Under the pieces are notes generated by a model, which did not search any database, had not been told where the DNA came from, and saw nothing but the letters and a program-made list of their open reading frames with translations. 64,000 nt of DNA from positions 248,001 to 312,000 of the forward strand of contig CAVSPW010000005.1 of assembly GCA_963729935.1 (NCBI GenBank), in the 5' to 3' direction. Positions 41,978-53,010 of this stretch are shown piece by piece (the first letter of the stretch is position 1; each line of letters starts with the position of its first letter). Source of the stretch: CAIKMD01 sp963729935 (lineage in GTDB: Bacteria > Pseudomonadota > Alphaproteobacteria > ATCC43930 > CGMCC-115725). Both the position numbers and the translations under genes were made by a program.

Positions 41978-43528
41978 ATGACGATCAATCTCACCATTCC
42001 AGAGGAAGAACAGGAATTGAAGCCCCGCATCACCGTGGTCGGCGTCGGCGGCGCCGGCGGCAACGCGGTCAACAACATGATCCGCGCCAATCTCATCGGA
42101 TGCGATTTCGTGCTCTGCAACACGGACGCGCAGGCGATGAAGCAGAATCTGTGCGAGAACCGCATCCAGATGGGGATCGGCGTCACGCGCGGCTTGGGCG
42201 CGGGCTCACGTCCCGAGGTCGGGCGCGCGGCGGCCGAAGAGGCGCTCGCCGAGATCATGGCGGCGCTCGAGGGTTCGAACATGGCCTTCATCACGGCGGG
42301 AATGGGCGGCGGCACGGGCACGGGCGCGGCGCCGGTGATCGCGCGCGCCGCGCGCGAAAGCGGCATCCTCACCATCGGCGTGGTCACCAAGCCCTTCCAA
42401 TTCGAGGGCACGCACCGCATGCGGCTCGCCGAGCAGGGCATCCTGGAGCTGCAAAAATACGTCGATACGCTCATCATCATTCCGAACCAGAATTTGTTCC
42501 GGGTCGCGAATGAGCGCACCACGTTCGGCGACGCCTTCAAGATGGCGGACGACGTCCTCCATGCGGGTGTCGCCGGCGTCACCGATCTGATGGTGAAACC
42601 AGGTCTCATCAATCTCGACTTTGCGGATATCCGCGCCGTGATGAGCGAGATGGGCAAGGCGATGATGGGCACGGGCGAAGCCGAAGGCGATCGCCGCGCC
42701 ATCGACGCGGCCGAAGCGGCGATTTCCAACCCGCTTCTGGAAGACGTCACCATGAAGGGCGCGCGCGGCGTGCTGATCAACATCACGGGCGGTCCCGACA
42801 TGACTCTGTTCGAGGTCGACGAAGCGGCGAACCGCATCCGCGAAGAGGTCGATCCCGAGGCCAATATCATCTTCGGCTCGACCTTCGAGGAAACCCTCGC
42901 CGGCCGCATGCGCATCTCGGTCGTCGCAACCGGCATCGAGGTCGACAAGGCGGTCCAGCCCCGCCCGCTGATCTCGCTCGTGAGCGATCGCAGCAAGGCC
43001 GAGGGCGCAGCCAAGCCGTCCGCTCCGGCCGCCGGCACGGGCGCCGCCTCTGCCTCCTCCCCGACGCCCGCCGCCGAGGCGCGGCCTGCGCCTGAAGCAC
43101 GGCCCGCCGAAACCCGCGTCGAGCCCAAGCTGGAGCCCTCGCTGCCCCATGCGCAAAGCATCGAAGCACGCGCGATGGGACAGGACGTCTTCGTGGCGCC
43201 GCGCGCTGTCGAGGCGACGGTCCGTCCGGCACCCGTGCCGCAAGCTTCGCCTGCGCCCAACGCACTCGCTGCGGCGGCAATCGAGAATGGCGCCCGACCG
43301 CCATACAAGCCGGCGCAACGCCCGCCGAGCATCTTCGAGCGTATGACGAAGGCCGGCCGTCTGCTCCATCGCGAGGAGCCGGAGCCGCCGGCGCGTGTCA
43401 CACCGCCCGCGCCGGCCGCCGCGCCGGCGCAGCCCAAGCTCTCCCCGCTCGACCCGATGGAGCGGCCTGGCGCAAAGGAGGAGGATCTGCTCGACATTCC
43501 GGCCTTTCTGCGCCGCCAGGCGAATTAA
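41978..43528 (+). CDS. ftsZ: Cell division GTPase FtsZ
   Basis: A 516-residue tubulin homologue that forms the Z ring. Residues 1-~320 are the GTPase and polymerisation core (VVGVGGAGGNAVNNMI, GMGGGTGTGAAPVIARAA, and the T7-loop region GLINLDFADIRAVM). A long, disordered Ala/Pro/Glu-rich linker of about 170 residues follows, as in other alphaproteobacteria. The protein ends with LLDIPAFLRRQAN, the conserved peptide that binds FtsA and other partners. GGAGGGAAGC precedes the ATG, giving it an own strong ribosome site. Confidence 0.98.
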   Translation: MTINLTIPEEEQELKPRITVVGVGGAGGNAVNNMIRANLIGCDFVLCNTDAQAMKQNLCENRIQMGIGVTRGLGAGSRPEVGRAAAEEALAEIMAALEGSNMAFITAGMGGGTGTGAAPVIARAARESGILTIGVVTKPFQFEGTHRMRLAEQGILELQKYVDTLIIIPNQNLFRVANERTTFGDAFKMADDVLHAGVAGVTDLMVKPGLINLDFADIRAVMSEMGKAMMGTGEAEGDRRAIDAAEAAISNPLLEDVTMKGARGVLINITGGPDMTLFEVDEAANRIREEVDPEANIIFGSTFEETLAGRMRISVVATGIEVDKAVQPRPLISLVSDRSKAEGAAKPSAPAAGTGAASASSPTPAAEARPAPEARPAETRVEPKLEPSLPHAQSIEARAMGQDVFVAPRAVEATVRPAPVPQASPAPNALAAAAIENGARPPYKPAQRPPSIFERMTKAGRLLHREEPEPPARVTPPAPAAAPAQPKLSPLDPMERPGAKEEDLLDIPAFLRRQAN

Positions 43529-43551
43529 TCGGCGAATCGGCTGCGCGCGGT

Positions 43552-43577
43552 CGAGAGTTCCCTGACCGGGGCTCTCG
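43552..43577 (+). terminator. Possible hairpin terminator after ftsZ
   Basis: CGAGAG (43552-43557) pairs with CTCTCG (43572-43577), with an inner CCC/GGG pairing, 24 bp after the ftsZ stop. No T-tract follows, so termination by it alone is doubtful; it may serve as a 3' stability hairpin. Confidence 0.35.
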
Positions 43578-43616
43578 CCCGCCCGCGCAGATCTTCAAAG
43601 CAAGTAATTGATTTTT

Positions 43617-43651
43617 AATCTTTATTTATGTCACAAACGGAAATAAAGATT
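43617..43651. promoter_or_regulatory. AT-rich 11-bp inverted repeat between ftsZ and lpxC
   Basis: AATCTTTATTT (43617-43627), a 13-bp spacer, then its exact complement AAATAAAGATT (43641-43651). In this GC-rich genome such an AT-rich block is exceptional. It lies 69 bp upstream of the lpxC start. It could be an operator, an UP-element-like or nucleoid-protein site, or a hairpin in the lpxC leader; no known regulator is assigned. Confidence 0.5.
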
Positions 43652-43719
43652 GATTTGTCCGATTGCCGCCTGATGGTAAATCTTGCTCCATTGATGCGTC
43701 GCAACATGAACGGTGAAGC

Positions 43720-44634
43720 TTGATCCCACGATCGGACGTCGTGCCGCAAAAGACACTGAAGAAATCGATCCACTGTCGCGGCATCGGGCTTCATACGGGT
43801 GCCCGGATCAATATGACGCTTCACCCGGCGGCACCCGGAACAGGGATCGTATTCCGCCGTAGCGATCTCGGCGATACCGAGATCGCCGCGAATTGGCGCA
43901 ATATCGTTGATTCGGCCTTGTGCACGACGCTCGGCGACAAAGCCGGTGTAAAAATTGCGACGGTCGAGCATCTCATGTCGGCGCTGGCCGGGCTCGAAGT
44001 CGACAATGCGGTGATCGAGTTGGACGGGCCCGAGGTGCCGGTCATGGACGGCAGCGCCGCGCCCTTCGTCTTTCTCATCGAGTGCGCGGGCCTGATCGAG
44101 CAGCACGCGCCGCGCCGCGCGATCAAGGTGCTGAAGCCGGTGAGCGTCGGCGGCAAAGGCAATTCGGCCGCGCTGGTTCCCGATGACGAATTTCGTTTGA
44201 GCTTTGCGATCGATTTCGCCAGCGGCGCGATCAACCGGCAGGAACTGTGCTTCACGCTCGATGCCGACAGTTTCAAGCACGACATCAGCCGCGCGCGCAC
44301 TTTCGGTTTCCTTCACGAGGTCGATCAGATGCGCGCGGCCGGCCTGGCGCGCGGCGGGTCGCTCGACAACGCGATCGTCATTAGCGGCGATCAGGTCTTG
44401 AACGAGGAAGGCCTGCGTTACGGCGACGAGTTTGTCCGGCACAAAGTGCTCGACGCGCTCGGCGATCTCTATCTTGCCGGCGGTCCGATCCTCGGCCATT
44501 TTCACGGCGTGCGCTCGGGCCATGCCACCAACCGCCAATTGATCGAAGCGCTTTACGCCGATCCGGCGGCGTGGTGCGCCACCAGCATTTCCCCGGCGGC
44601 CTGGGACGAAGCGCCGCAACGCGCACGCGCATAG
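43720..44634 (+). CDS. lpxC: UDP-3-O-acyl-N-acetylglucosamine deacetylase LpxC
   Basis: A zinc deacetylase committing to lipid A synthesis. KTLKKSIHCRGIGLHTGARI is the conserved N terminus; zinc ligands are in TVEHLMSALAGL and in HKVLDALGDL, with catalytic His in GVRSGHATN. Length is 304 residues from TTG 43720 or 297 from GTG 43741; the latter matches the E. coli start better, neither has a strong ribosome site. Its place after ftsZ links outer-membrane and septal wall supply. Confidence 0.95.
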   Translation: MIPRSDVVPQKTLKKSIHCRGIGLHTGARINMTLHPAAPGTGIVFRRSDLGDTEIAANWRNIVDSALCTTLGDKAGVKIATVEHLMSALAGLEVDNAVIELDGPEVPVMDGSAAPFVFLIECAGLIEQHAPRRAIKVLKPVSVGGKGNSAALVPDDEFRLSFAIDFASGAINRQELCFTLDADSFKHDISRARTFGFLHEVDQMRAAGLARGGSLDNAIVISGDQVLNEEGLRYGDEFVRHKVLDALGDLYLAGGPILGHFHGVRSGHATNRQLIEALYADPAAWCATSISPAAWDEAPQRARA

Positions 44635-44652
44635 GCTTGCGGCTGGCTTCCG

Positions 44653-44661
44653 TGCTATAAG
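44653..44661 (+). promoter_or_regulatory. Possible extended -10 promoter for bamD
   Basis: TGCTATAAG, an extended -10 element (TG-N-TATAAG), lies 34 bp ahead of the bamD ATG in the 60-bp gap after lpxC. A TTGCGG upstream is too close (13 bp) to be a standard -35, which fits a promoter relying on the extended -10. Confidence 0.45.
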
Positions 44662-44694
44662 GCTCCCGAAACTTTTGGGGTTGGCTCGGGATCC

Positions 44695-45513
44695 ATGATG
44701 CGGCGGTTTTTACGTTTTGCCGTGCTTGCGCTATTTGGCGGCTTCGTGCTCGCCGGGTGCGCGACGCCGAAAGACACTTACGTGGAGCGCCCGGTCGAGA
44801 CGCTCTACAACAACGCCATGGATCAACTGCTCGCCGGCGACTACAAGGACGCCGCGAAGAGCTTCGACGACGTCGACCAGCAGCATCCCTATTCCGTCTG
44901 GGCGACGAAGGCCGAGCTCATGAACGCCTATACCCTCTACGAGGACAAGCGCTACGACGAATCGATCGTGGCCGCGGAACGTTTCATTCAGCTGCATCCC
45001 GGCCATCGCGACGTTGCTTATGCCTATTATCTGAAGGCGCTCGACTATTACATCCAGATCACCGATGTCGAGCGCGACCAGAAGACCACGCAACAAGCCT
45101 ATGACGCGCTCGCCGAAGTGGTCCGCCGATTCCCCGGCACGAATTACGCCCGCGATGCCAAGCTCAAGATGGATCTGGCGCGCGACCATCTTGCCGGCAA
45201 GGAGATGGAGATCGGCCGTTTCTATGAAAAGCAGGGCGAATATTTGGCCGCGATCAACCGGTTTCAAACGGTCGTGAACAAATACCAGACCACGACTCAC
45301 GTGCCCGAGGCGCTGACCCGCCTGGTCGAATGCTATTACGCCCTCGGCCTCAACGACGAGGCGAAGCGCACGGCGGCCGTGCTCGGCTACAATTATCCGG
45401 GCAGCTCCTGGTACAAAGCGACCTACTCCTTGGTCACGACCGGCGACGAGGCCGCCAAGCAGCCGGACCGCGGCTGGCTCGCTCGCGTCGTCGATCCCTT
45501 CGGATTGTTCTAG
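44695..45513 (+). CDS. bamD: Outer membrane assembly lipoprotein BamD
   Basis: A 272-residue lipoprotein: signal peptide MMRRFLRFAVLALFGGFVL with lipobox LAGC and lipidated Cys22. The mature protein is a TPR solenoid (VETLYNNAMDQLLAGDYKDA, SIVAAERFIQLHPGHRDVAY, YYIQITDVERDQ, VVRRFPGTNYARDA). BamD is the essential partner of BamA in inserting outer membrane beta-barrels. It follows lpxC by 60 bp. Confidence 0.95.
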   Translation: MMRRFLRFAVLALFGGFVLAGCATPKDTYVERPVETLYNNAMDQLLAGDYKDAAKSFDDVDQQHPYSVWATKAELMNAYTLYEDKRYDESIVAAERFIQLHPGHRDVAYAYYLKALDYYIQITDVERDQKTTQQAYDALAEVVRRFPGTNYARDAKLKMDLARDHLAGKEMEIGRFYEKQGEYLAAINRFQTVVNKYQTTTHVPEALTRLVECYYALGLNDEAKRTAAVLGYNYPGSSWYKATYSLVTTGDEAAKQPDRGWLARVVDPFGLF

Positions 45514-45605
45514 ACGAAGCCCTCAAAGCAGGGGAGCGGGCGGCGCGCGCCGAGGCGGCCTTGCGCCCTGGTTTCCGTAGCCGCCTGCGGTTATCATCGC
45601 GCGCC

Positions 45606-47275
<1,670 letters not shown>

Positions 47276-47279
<4 letters not shown>

Positions 47280-49393
47280 GCCCGGCGAAGGCCGCCCGAA
47301 TCTCGACACCCAAGGAAGTCTCGACGCTGAGCCGGGCCGAAGCGAAGGCCGAATTGCAACGCCTCGCGCGCGAGATCGCGCATCACGATCGGCTTTATTA
47401 CGAGAAGGCCGCGCCTGCGATCTCCGACGCGGCCTATGACGCGCTGCGCCGCCGCAACGACGCGATCGAGGCGCGGTTTCCCGATCTCGTTCGCGCCGAC
47501 AGCCCGTCGAAGCGGATCGGCGCGGCACCGGCCACCGGCTTCGCCAAGGTCCGCCACCCCCACCCGATGCTCTCGCTCGAAAACGCGTTCAGCGAGGAGG
47601 ACGTGCGGGATTTCTTTCACGGCATTCGCAATTTCTTCCGCGCGCCGCAAGATGTCGCCCGGGTCGAGCCCGACTCGATCGAGGTCATGGCGGAGCCCAA
47701 GATCGACGGGCTTTCCTGCTCGATCCGGTACGAGCACGGCGAACTCGCGCGAGGCGCCACGCGCGGCGACGGGATCACCGGCGAGGACGTGACCGCCAAC
47801 GTCAAGACGCTGGCGAGCGTCCCGAAAACGCTCAAAGGGCATGGCTGGCCGTCGCTCATCGAGGTGCGCGGCGAGGTCTATATGGAGCGGCGCGGCTTCT
47901 TCGCGCTCAACGCCGAACGCGAGAAGGAAGGCGAGCCGGTCTTCGCCAACCCGCGCAACGCGGCGGCGGGCAGTCTGCGCCAACTCGATCCCTCGATCAC
48001 CGCGACCCGGCCGCTCGCCTTTTTCGCTTATGCCTGGGGCGAGCAGGGTCACCCCTTCGCCAAGACGCACCAGGAAGCGCTGAAGCATTTCGCCGCCTGG
48101 GGCTTCACCGTCAATCCTCTGTCGATGCTCTGCCGCGGCGTCGACCAGCTGCTCGAATTCCATCGCGACATGGCCGAGCGGCGGGCGAGCCTTCCCTATG
48201 ACATCGACGGCGTCGTCTACAAGGTCAACGATCTCGACCTCGAGGAAAGGCTGGGCTTCGTCAGCCGCGCCCCGCGTTGGGCCATCGCCCATAAATTTCC
48301 GGCCGAGCAGGCGCAGACCGTGCTGCAGCGGATCGTCATCCAAGTCGGCCGGCAGGGCACCTTGACGCCCGTCGCCGAGCTCGAACCGATCACCGTGGGC
48401 GGCGTCGTGGTCCAGCGCGCGACTTTGCACAACGAGGACGAGATCAAGCGCAAGGATATCCGCGAAGGCGATACGGTCATCATCCAGCGCGCCGGCGACG
48501 TCATTCCGCAAGTGGTGAGCGTCGTCCTCGCGCGGCGGCCGAAACACAGCCAGCCCTACAAATTTCCTCGTACCTGCCCCGAATGCGGCAGCCGCGCCGT
48601 ACGCGAGGAAGGCGAGGCGGCCTGGCGCTGCACCGGCGGGCTCATCTGCCCGGCGCAGGCGATCGAGCGCCTGAAGCATTTCGTGTCGCGCGACGCTTTC
48701 GACATCGAGGGGCTCGGCGAAAAGCACATCATCGATTTCTGGACCGACAAGCTCATCAAGGTGCCGGGCGATATCTTCCGGCTCGATCCCGAACTGATCG
48801 CCAAGCGCGAGGGCTGGGGCGAAACCAGCGCGCGCAAGCTCATCTCCGCCATCAACGCGAGGCGACAGATCTCGCTCGACCGCTTCATCAACGCGCTCGG
48901 CATCCCTCAGGTCGGCGAAGCGACGGCAAAGCTCCTGGCGCGACACTATGGCTCGCTCGCGCGCTGGCGGCACGCGATGCAAGCGGCCGCCGACCCCGAG
49001 AGCGAGGCCTGGCGCGAGCTCAACGACATCCACGGCATCGGCGAGGACATGGCGGCCGATATCGTCGGCTTCTTCGCCGAGCGCCATAACCGGACCCTGC
49101 TCGACGACCTCGCCAAGGAAGTGCGCGTGACGGAATATGAGGTGGCGGCGCCGGCCGGGGATTCGCCGCTGGCGGGCAAGACCATCGTCTTCACCGGCAC
49201 CTTGACGGAGATGTCGCGCTCGGAAGCCAAGGCCCGCGCCGAAGCTTTGGGCGCCCGGGTCGGCGGCAGCGTCTCGAGCAAGACGGATTTCCTCGTCGTC
49301 GGCGCCGATGCCGGCTCCAAGGCCAAGAAGGCCGCCGAACTCGGGGTCAAGACGCTCAGCGAAGACGAGTGGATGAAGCTCGCGCGGGGCTGA
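47276..49393 (+). CDS. ligA: NAD-dependent DNA ligase LigA
   Basis: A 705-residue replicative ligase. Order of domains: Ia (EIAHHDRLYYEKAAPAISDA), adenylation domain with AMP-accepting Lys142 in EPKIDG, OB fold, four-Cys zinc finger (CPECG ... CTGGLICPAQ), helix-hairpin-helix repeats (GLGEKHIIDFW, GIPQVGEATAKLLA, HGIGEDMAADIVGF) and a C-terminal BRCT domain (PLAGKTIVFTGTLTEMSRSE). It seals nicks with NAD+. It converges on the aminopeptidase gene with a palindrome over both stops. Confidence 0.97.
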
Positions 49394-49403
49394 CCGGTCA
49401 GCC
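49388..49403. terminator. Perfect 16-bp palindrome spanning both convergent stops
   Basis: GGCTGACCGGTCAGCC contains the ligA stop (TGA 49391-49393) and, on the other strand, the stop of the aminopeptidase gene (49398-49400). As RNA it could fold on either transcript, so a shared bidirectional terminator is conceivable, but it has no loop-sized centre or T-run; a protein site is equally possible. Confidence 0.4.
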
Positions 49404-51206
49404 GGCCAAGGGCCGCGTCGCCGCGTCGAGCCACCTCGCCGTCTCGCCATCGACGAGCGGCCCGATTTCATCATGCACACGCGCATGATAAGCATCGAGC
49501 CATTCGATCTCATGCGCCTCGAGCATGGACTTTTCGATCGCGTTCCGATCGATCGGCGCCAAGGTCAAGGTCTCGAAACCGTAGATTTCACGCTCCCCAT
49601 CGCCAGACAAATCGAGCTTGGCGACCGCGACCAGATTTTCGATGCGGATGCCATAGGCGCCGGTCTTGTAATAGCCGGGCTCGTTCGAGACGATCATGCC
49701 CGGCAGCAAAGGCTGGCTGTTGGGAAGCTTGGAGATGCGCTGCGGCCCTTCATGCACGCCGAGATAGGAGCCGACACCGTGGCCGGTGCCGTGATCGTAA
49801 TCGAGGCCTGCCTGCCATAGAGAGGCGCGCGCCAGCGCATCGAGCTGAGAGCCCGTCGTGCCTTTGGGAAAGCGGCAAGCGGCCAGCGCGATATGACCCT
49901 TCAAAACGCGCGTGAAACGGTCTTTCATCTCTTGCGTCGGTTCGCCGATGGCGATGGTCCGCGTCACATCCGTGGTGCCATCCAGATACTGCGCACCGGA
50001 ATCGACCAGATAGAACGAATTCTTTTCCAAGGCCCGTTCGGTCGCGGGGCTCGCATGATAATGGACGATGGCGCCGTTCGGACCGGCGCCCGAGATCGTG
50101 GGAAAGCTGAGATCGCGAAACAAATTCCCTTCGCGGCGGAAAGCTTCGAGACGATCGGAGACCCCAATCTCGCGCAAGCCGCCCGCGGCGGCGTTGCGCG
50201 CGAGCCAGGCAAGGAAGCGCGTCAGGGCGGCGCCATCCCGGCGATGCGCTTCGCGCGCGCCTTGCAGTTCGACGGCGTTCTTGCAGGCCTTGGGCAGTTG
50301 GCACGGATCGGTTGCGCGCAGGGCCGCGGAGCCGAGCCGATCGAATACCCAAGCGGCCGCGCTGCTCGGATCCGCGGCCACGCGCTTGCCCATGGCCGCG
50401 AGCCGCTCGAGAGCGGCGCCGAAGGAAGAAGGCTGCGCGATGCGTACCGCCGCACCCAGATGCGTCCCGATACCGGGCGCGAGCTTTTCGTTCGCGATGA
50501 AGAGGTCGACCGAGGCATCGGCGTGGAGCACGGCGAAACTCAAAGCCAGCGGCGTGTGCGGCACGTCGCCGCCGCGAATGTTGAGAAGCCAGGCGATCGA
50601 ATCGGGCGCCGTCAGAACCACGGCATCGGCGTTGATCGCCGCCAGCGAGGCCGCAATCCGGCCGCGCTTCGCGTCCGCCGCCTCGCCGGCAAAGCGCAGC
50701 TCATGCGCGACGACCGGCGCAAGCGGCGGCGCCGGCCGATCGTCCCAAACGGCATCGACCGGATTGCTGTCGAGCGCGACGAATCGGCCGCCGGCTTTTT
50801 CCGCGGCAGATCTGTACCGATCGACCTCGCCCAAGGTGAGGAGGCGCGGGTCATAGGCGAGCGACTCGCCCGGCCTCAGTGTTTCTGCAATCCAGGACGA
50901 AGGCGGCGTCTCGGTCAGATGGCGGCGCTGAAACAGCCTCCCCTCGACCTCGGCTTCGGCCTGCAGCGTATAGCGGCCGTCGACGAAGATCGCGGCCGCA
51001 GCAGGCAGCACGATCGCAAGCCCCGCCGACCCGGTGAACCCGGTGAGCCAGGCCAAGCGTTGGGCCGAGGCGGGCACGTACTCGCCTTGATATTCATCCG
51101 TACGGGGCACAATAAATCCGGCGACGCCGCGGCGTTTCAGCTCGGCCCGAAGCGCTTCTAGCCGTTCCGCCGTATCGCCGCGGTAAAGCGGCCGGCCGTC
51201 ATGCAT
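49398..51206 (-). CDS. M24-family Xaa-Pro aminopeptidase
   Basis: A 602-residue three-domain aminopeptidase P of the long (eukaryote-like/APP1) type: two creatinase N-domains (GFIVPRTDEYQGEYVPASAQ; FVDGRYTLQAEAEV; WLLNIRGGDVPHTPL) and a C-terminal pita-bread domain. Metal ligands: Asp in YLVDSGAQYLDGTTDVTRTI (two), His in DHGTGHGVGSYLGVHEGP, Glu in SNEPGYY and Glu in IRIENL. It removes N-terminal residues before proline. No signal peptide, so cytoplasmic. Confidence 0.93.
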   Translation of the reverse strand: MHDGRPLYRGDTAERLEALRAELKRRGVAGFIVPRTDEYQGEYVPASAQRLAWLTGFTGSAGLAIVLPAAAAIFVDGRYTLQAEAEVEGRLFQRRHLTETPPSSWIAETLRPGESLAYDPRLLTLGEVDRYRSAAEKAGGRFVALDSNPVDAVWDDRPAPPLAPVVAHELRFAGEAADAKRGRIAASLAAINADAVVLTAPDSIAWLLNIRGGDVPHTPLALSFAVLHADASVDLFIANEKLAPGIGTHLGAAVRIAQPSSFGAALERLAAMGKRVAADPSSAAAWVFDRLGSAALRATDPCQLPKACKNAVELQGAREAHRRDGAALTRFLAWLARNAAAGGLREIGVSDRLEAFRREGNLFRDLSFPTISGAGPNGAIVHYHASPATERALEKNSFYLVDSGAQYLDGTTDVTRTIAIGEPTQEMKDRFTRVLKGHIALAACRFPKGTTGSQLDALARASLWQAGLDYDHGTGHGVGSYLGVHEGPQRISKLPNSQPLLPGMIVSNEPGYYKTGAYGIRIENLVAVAKLDLSGDGEREIYGFETLTLAPIDRNAIEKSMLEAHEIEWLDAYHARVHDEIGPLVDGETARWLDAATRPLAG

Positions 51207-51373
51207 CGTACCCTCCGATCAATCGAAGCTAAGTCGCCGGCATTCCCCCGACAAGGGGCTCCGGTCCCGGAAAACGGCCGAAAGGTTGATAAATCTTAAT
51301 CCGTTATGCGACTTCGGTATGACTGACCCGCTAACGATCCCTCTTCATATTTTGTCAACAAGGCTTACCTATT

Positions 51374-51388
51374 TTGTGCAATGCACAA
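51374..51388. promoter_or_regulatory. Palindrome upstream of the DUF1127 gene
   Basis: TTGTGCAATGCACAA is a perfect dyad (7-bp arms around one base), 36 bp before the ATG at 51425 in an AT-rich leader. The TGC/GCA half-site form recalls sites of several dimeric repressors, but no regulator is assigned. Confidence 0.5.
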
Positions 51389-51424
51389 AGAACCTTTATG
51401 TGGTTGAATCAAGGAGTTGTTTAA

Positions 51425-51652
51425 ATGTTGAGCATCCTTCTATCGAGTTTGCAGAATGTCCGTGCCGCCTATCTCGATTGGCGCCGGCGCCAAGTCGCGT
51501 ATGATGAGTTGAACTCGCTCGATGACCGCTCGCTCGCGGATATTGGGATTTCGCGTTCCGACATCCCTTACCTGTTCTCGCGCGACATCCAGGACGCAGC
51601 CAAAGCCCAGGCCAGCGGCTTGGCGCGGTCGCACGTCCGGCGCGCCGCCTGA
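51425..51652 (+). CDS. DUF1127 small regulatory-type protein
   Basis: A 75-residue protein of the DUF1127 (YjiS-like) family, with the characteristic YDELNSLDDRSLADIGISRS core followed by DI. In alphaproteobacteria, small DUF1127 proteins influence RNA turnover, phosphate and carbon metabolism, and stress responses, possibly by RNA binding. AAGGAG lies 9 nt ahead of the ATG. It is monocistronic, with a palindrome upstream and a hairpin plus T-tract downstream. Confidence 0.88.
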   Translation: MLSILLSSLQNVRAAYLDWRRRQVAYDELNSLDDRSLADIGISRSDIPYLFSRDIQDAAKAQASGLARSHVRRAA

Positions 51653-51660
51653 CAAACCTT

Positions 51661-51713
51661 GCCTCGCCCGTGACCGGCGAGGCGAGGTTCGAGACCGAAG
51701 GCCTCGATTTTTT
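51661..51713 (+). terminator. Hairpins with T-tract after the DUF1127 gene
   Basis: GCCTCGCC-N7-GGCGAGGC (51661-51683) is followed by CGAGG (51683-51687) pairing with CCTCG (51702-51706), then A and TTTTTT (51708-51713). The second hairpin with its T-run has the form of an intrinsic terminator, 50 bp past the stop and before the CDF gene. Confidence 0.55.
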
Positions 51714-51738
51714 CGGCGCCTTAGCGCAGAGTGTCGGC

Positions 51739-52746
51739 ATGGCGCACGCGCCCCACGCCCATGGGCCGGACGATCCCAATCACCGGCCCCATGAGCTTCA
51801 GGACGATGGACACGAGGTCGGCACAGCGCGCCGCCCCACCGGCCATCATCACCACCACCATCACGCCGGAAGCAAATTGGGCGCCGTATTCGGTGTCGCA
51901 ACCGCGCTCAATCTTGCCTTCGTCTTCATTGAGGTCGCTTTCGGTTTCCTCAGCCACTCGATGGCGCTGCTGGCCGATGCCGGCCATAATTTCAGCGATG
52001 TGCTCGGCCTCGTGGCCGCCTGGACCGCCAGTGTGCTGGCGCGGCGCGGGCCCACGCCGCACTACACTTACGGGTTGCGCAGTTCGTCGATCCTCGCGGC
52101 ACTTCTCAACGCCATCATCTTGCTGATCGCCGTCGGCGGAATCGCGGTCGAGGCGGTGCAAAGGCTGCTCGCGCCCGAAGCGGTCGATGGCGAAATCATG
52201 CTCTTCGTCGCGGCTGCCGGGGTCGTCGTCAACGGCGTCTGCGCCCTGCTCCTGGGGCGCAGCCATCATGGCGATCTCAACGTCAAGAGCGCTTTTGCGC
52301 ATATGCTCGCCGATGCCTTGGTGAGCCTCGGCGTCGTCGCGTCGGGCGCGATCATCCTGTGGACGGGCTGGCTCTGGTTCGATCCCGCGACCAGCATCGT
52401 GATCGCCGCCGTCATCGTGCTCGGCACATGGCGGCTGCTGCGTCATTCGCTCGACATGGCGCTTCATGCCGTGCCGCCCGGCATCAACACCGCCGAAGTC
52501 CGCAGCCATCTTCGCGATGTCGGCGGCGTTGCGGCGGTGCACGATCTCCATATCTGGCCGTTGAGCACCACCAGCACGGCCTTGACCTGCCATCTCGTCA
52601 TGCCGGGCGGACATCCGGGCGATGCGGTGCTTTCCGAGATCACCAACGACTTGCGCGAGCGTTTCGGCATCGAGCACGCGACGATCCAGGTCGAGACCGG
52701 CGATCCCGAGCACCCTTGCGTGCTCGTGCCCGATCACGTGGTCTAG
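51739..52746 (+). CDS. Cation diffusion facilitator (Zn2+/divalent metal exporter)
   Basis: A 335-residue CDF-family antiporter. The N terminus is His-rich (HAPHAHG, then a run of seven His), six membrane helices follow, and the transport-site residues are in ALLADAGHNFSDVLG (HxxxD) and FAHMLADALVSLG (HxxxD), the pattern of Zn/Cd/Co exporters such as CzcD/ZitB. The C-terminal cytoplasmic domain (VAAVHDLHIWPLSTTSTALT) is the usual ferredoxin-like dimerisation and metal-sensing fold. ATG 51739 follows the terminator hairpins. The exact metal is not decidable. Confidence 0.93.
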   Translation: MAHAPHAHGPDDPNHRPHELQDDGHEVGTARRPTGHHHHHHHAGSKLGAVFGVATALNLAFVFIEVAFGFLSHSMALLADAGHNFSDVLGLVAAWTASVLARRGPTPHYTYGLRSSSILAALLNAIILLIAVGGIAVEAVQRLLAPEAVDGEIMLFVAAAGVVVNGVCALLLGRSHHGDLNVKSAFAHMLADALVSLGVVASGAIILWTGWLWFDPATSIVIAAVIVLGTWRLLRHSLDMALHAVPPGINTAEVRSHLRDVGGVAAVHDLHIWPLSTTSTALTCHLVMPGGHPGDAVLSEITNDLRERFGIEHATIQVETGDPEHPCVLVPDHVV

Positions 52747-53010
52747 AGCGGGCAGCTTTTAGGACCAATCGCAGCCTCAGTTTTAACCCAGCTTGCGTAT
52801 TGCTGCGGAGTGACGCCGTCGAGAACCTGTCCGATGGCGGCCGTCACGACATCAAGGCTTCACCTTCGCCAAGCGGCCGATCACGTGGCGTTAACCCATT
52901 TCTAGGTAAAATCCGCTCGATAGCCGCAGGTGGCATTCCTCGGCCATGGCTCGTCGCGACGGTTCCTACCGTCGCCGCGGCCGCTTTCTTGATCCAAAGG
53001 CAGACGCCTT

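Noticed and set aside
43741..44634. GTG 43741 as the definite lpxC start
   Set aside because: It fits the E. coli length better, but neither it nor TTG 43720 has a strong ribosome site, so it is given only as an alternative.
51286..51299. TTGATAAATCTTAA as a second Fnr box, upstream of the DUF1127 gene
   Set aside because: The right half matches ATCAA at only three of five positions.
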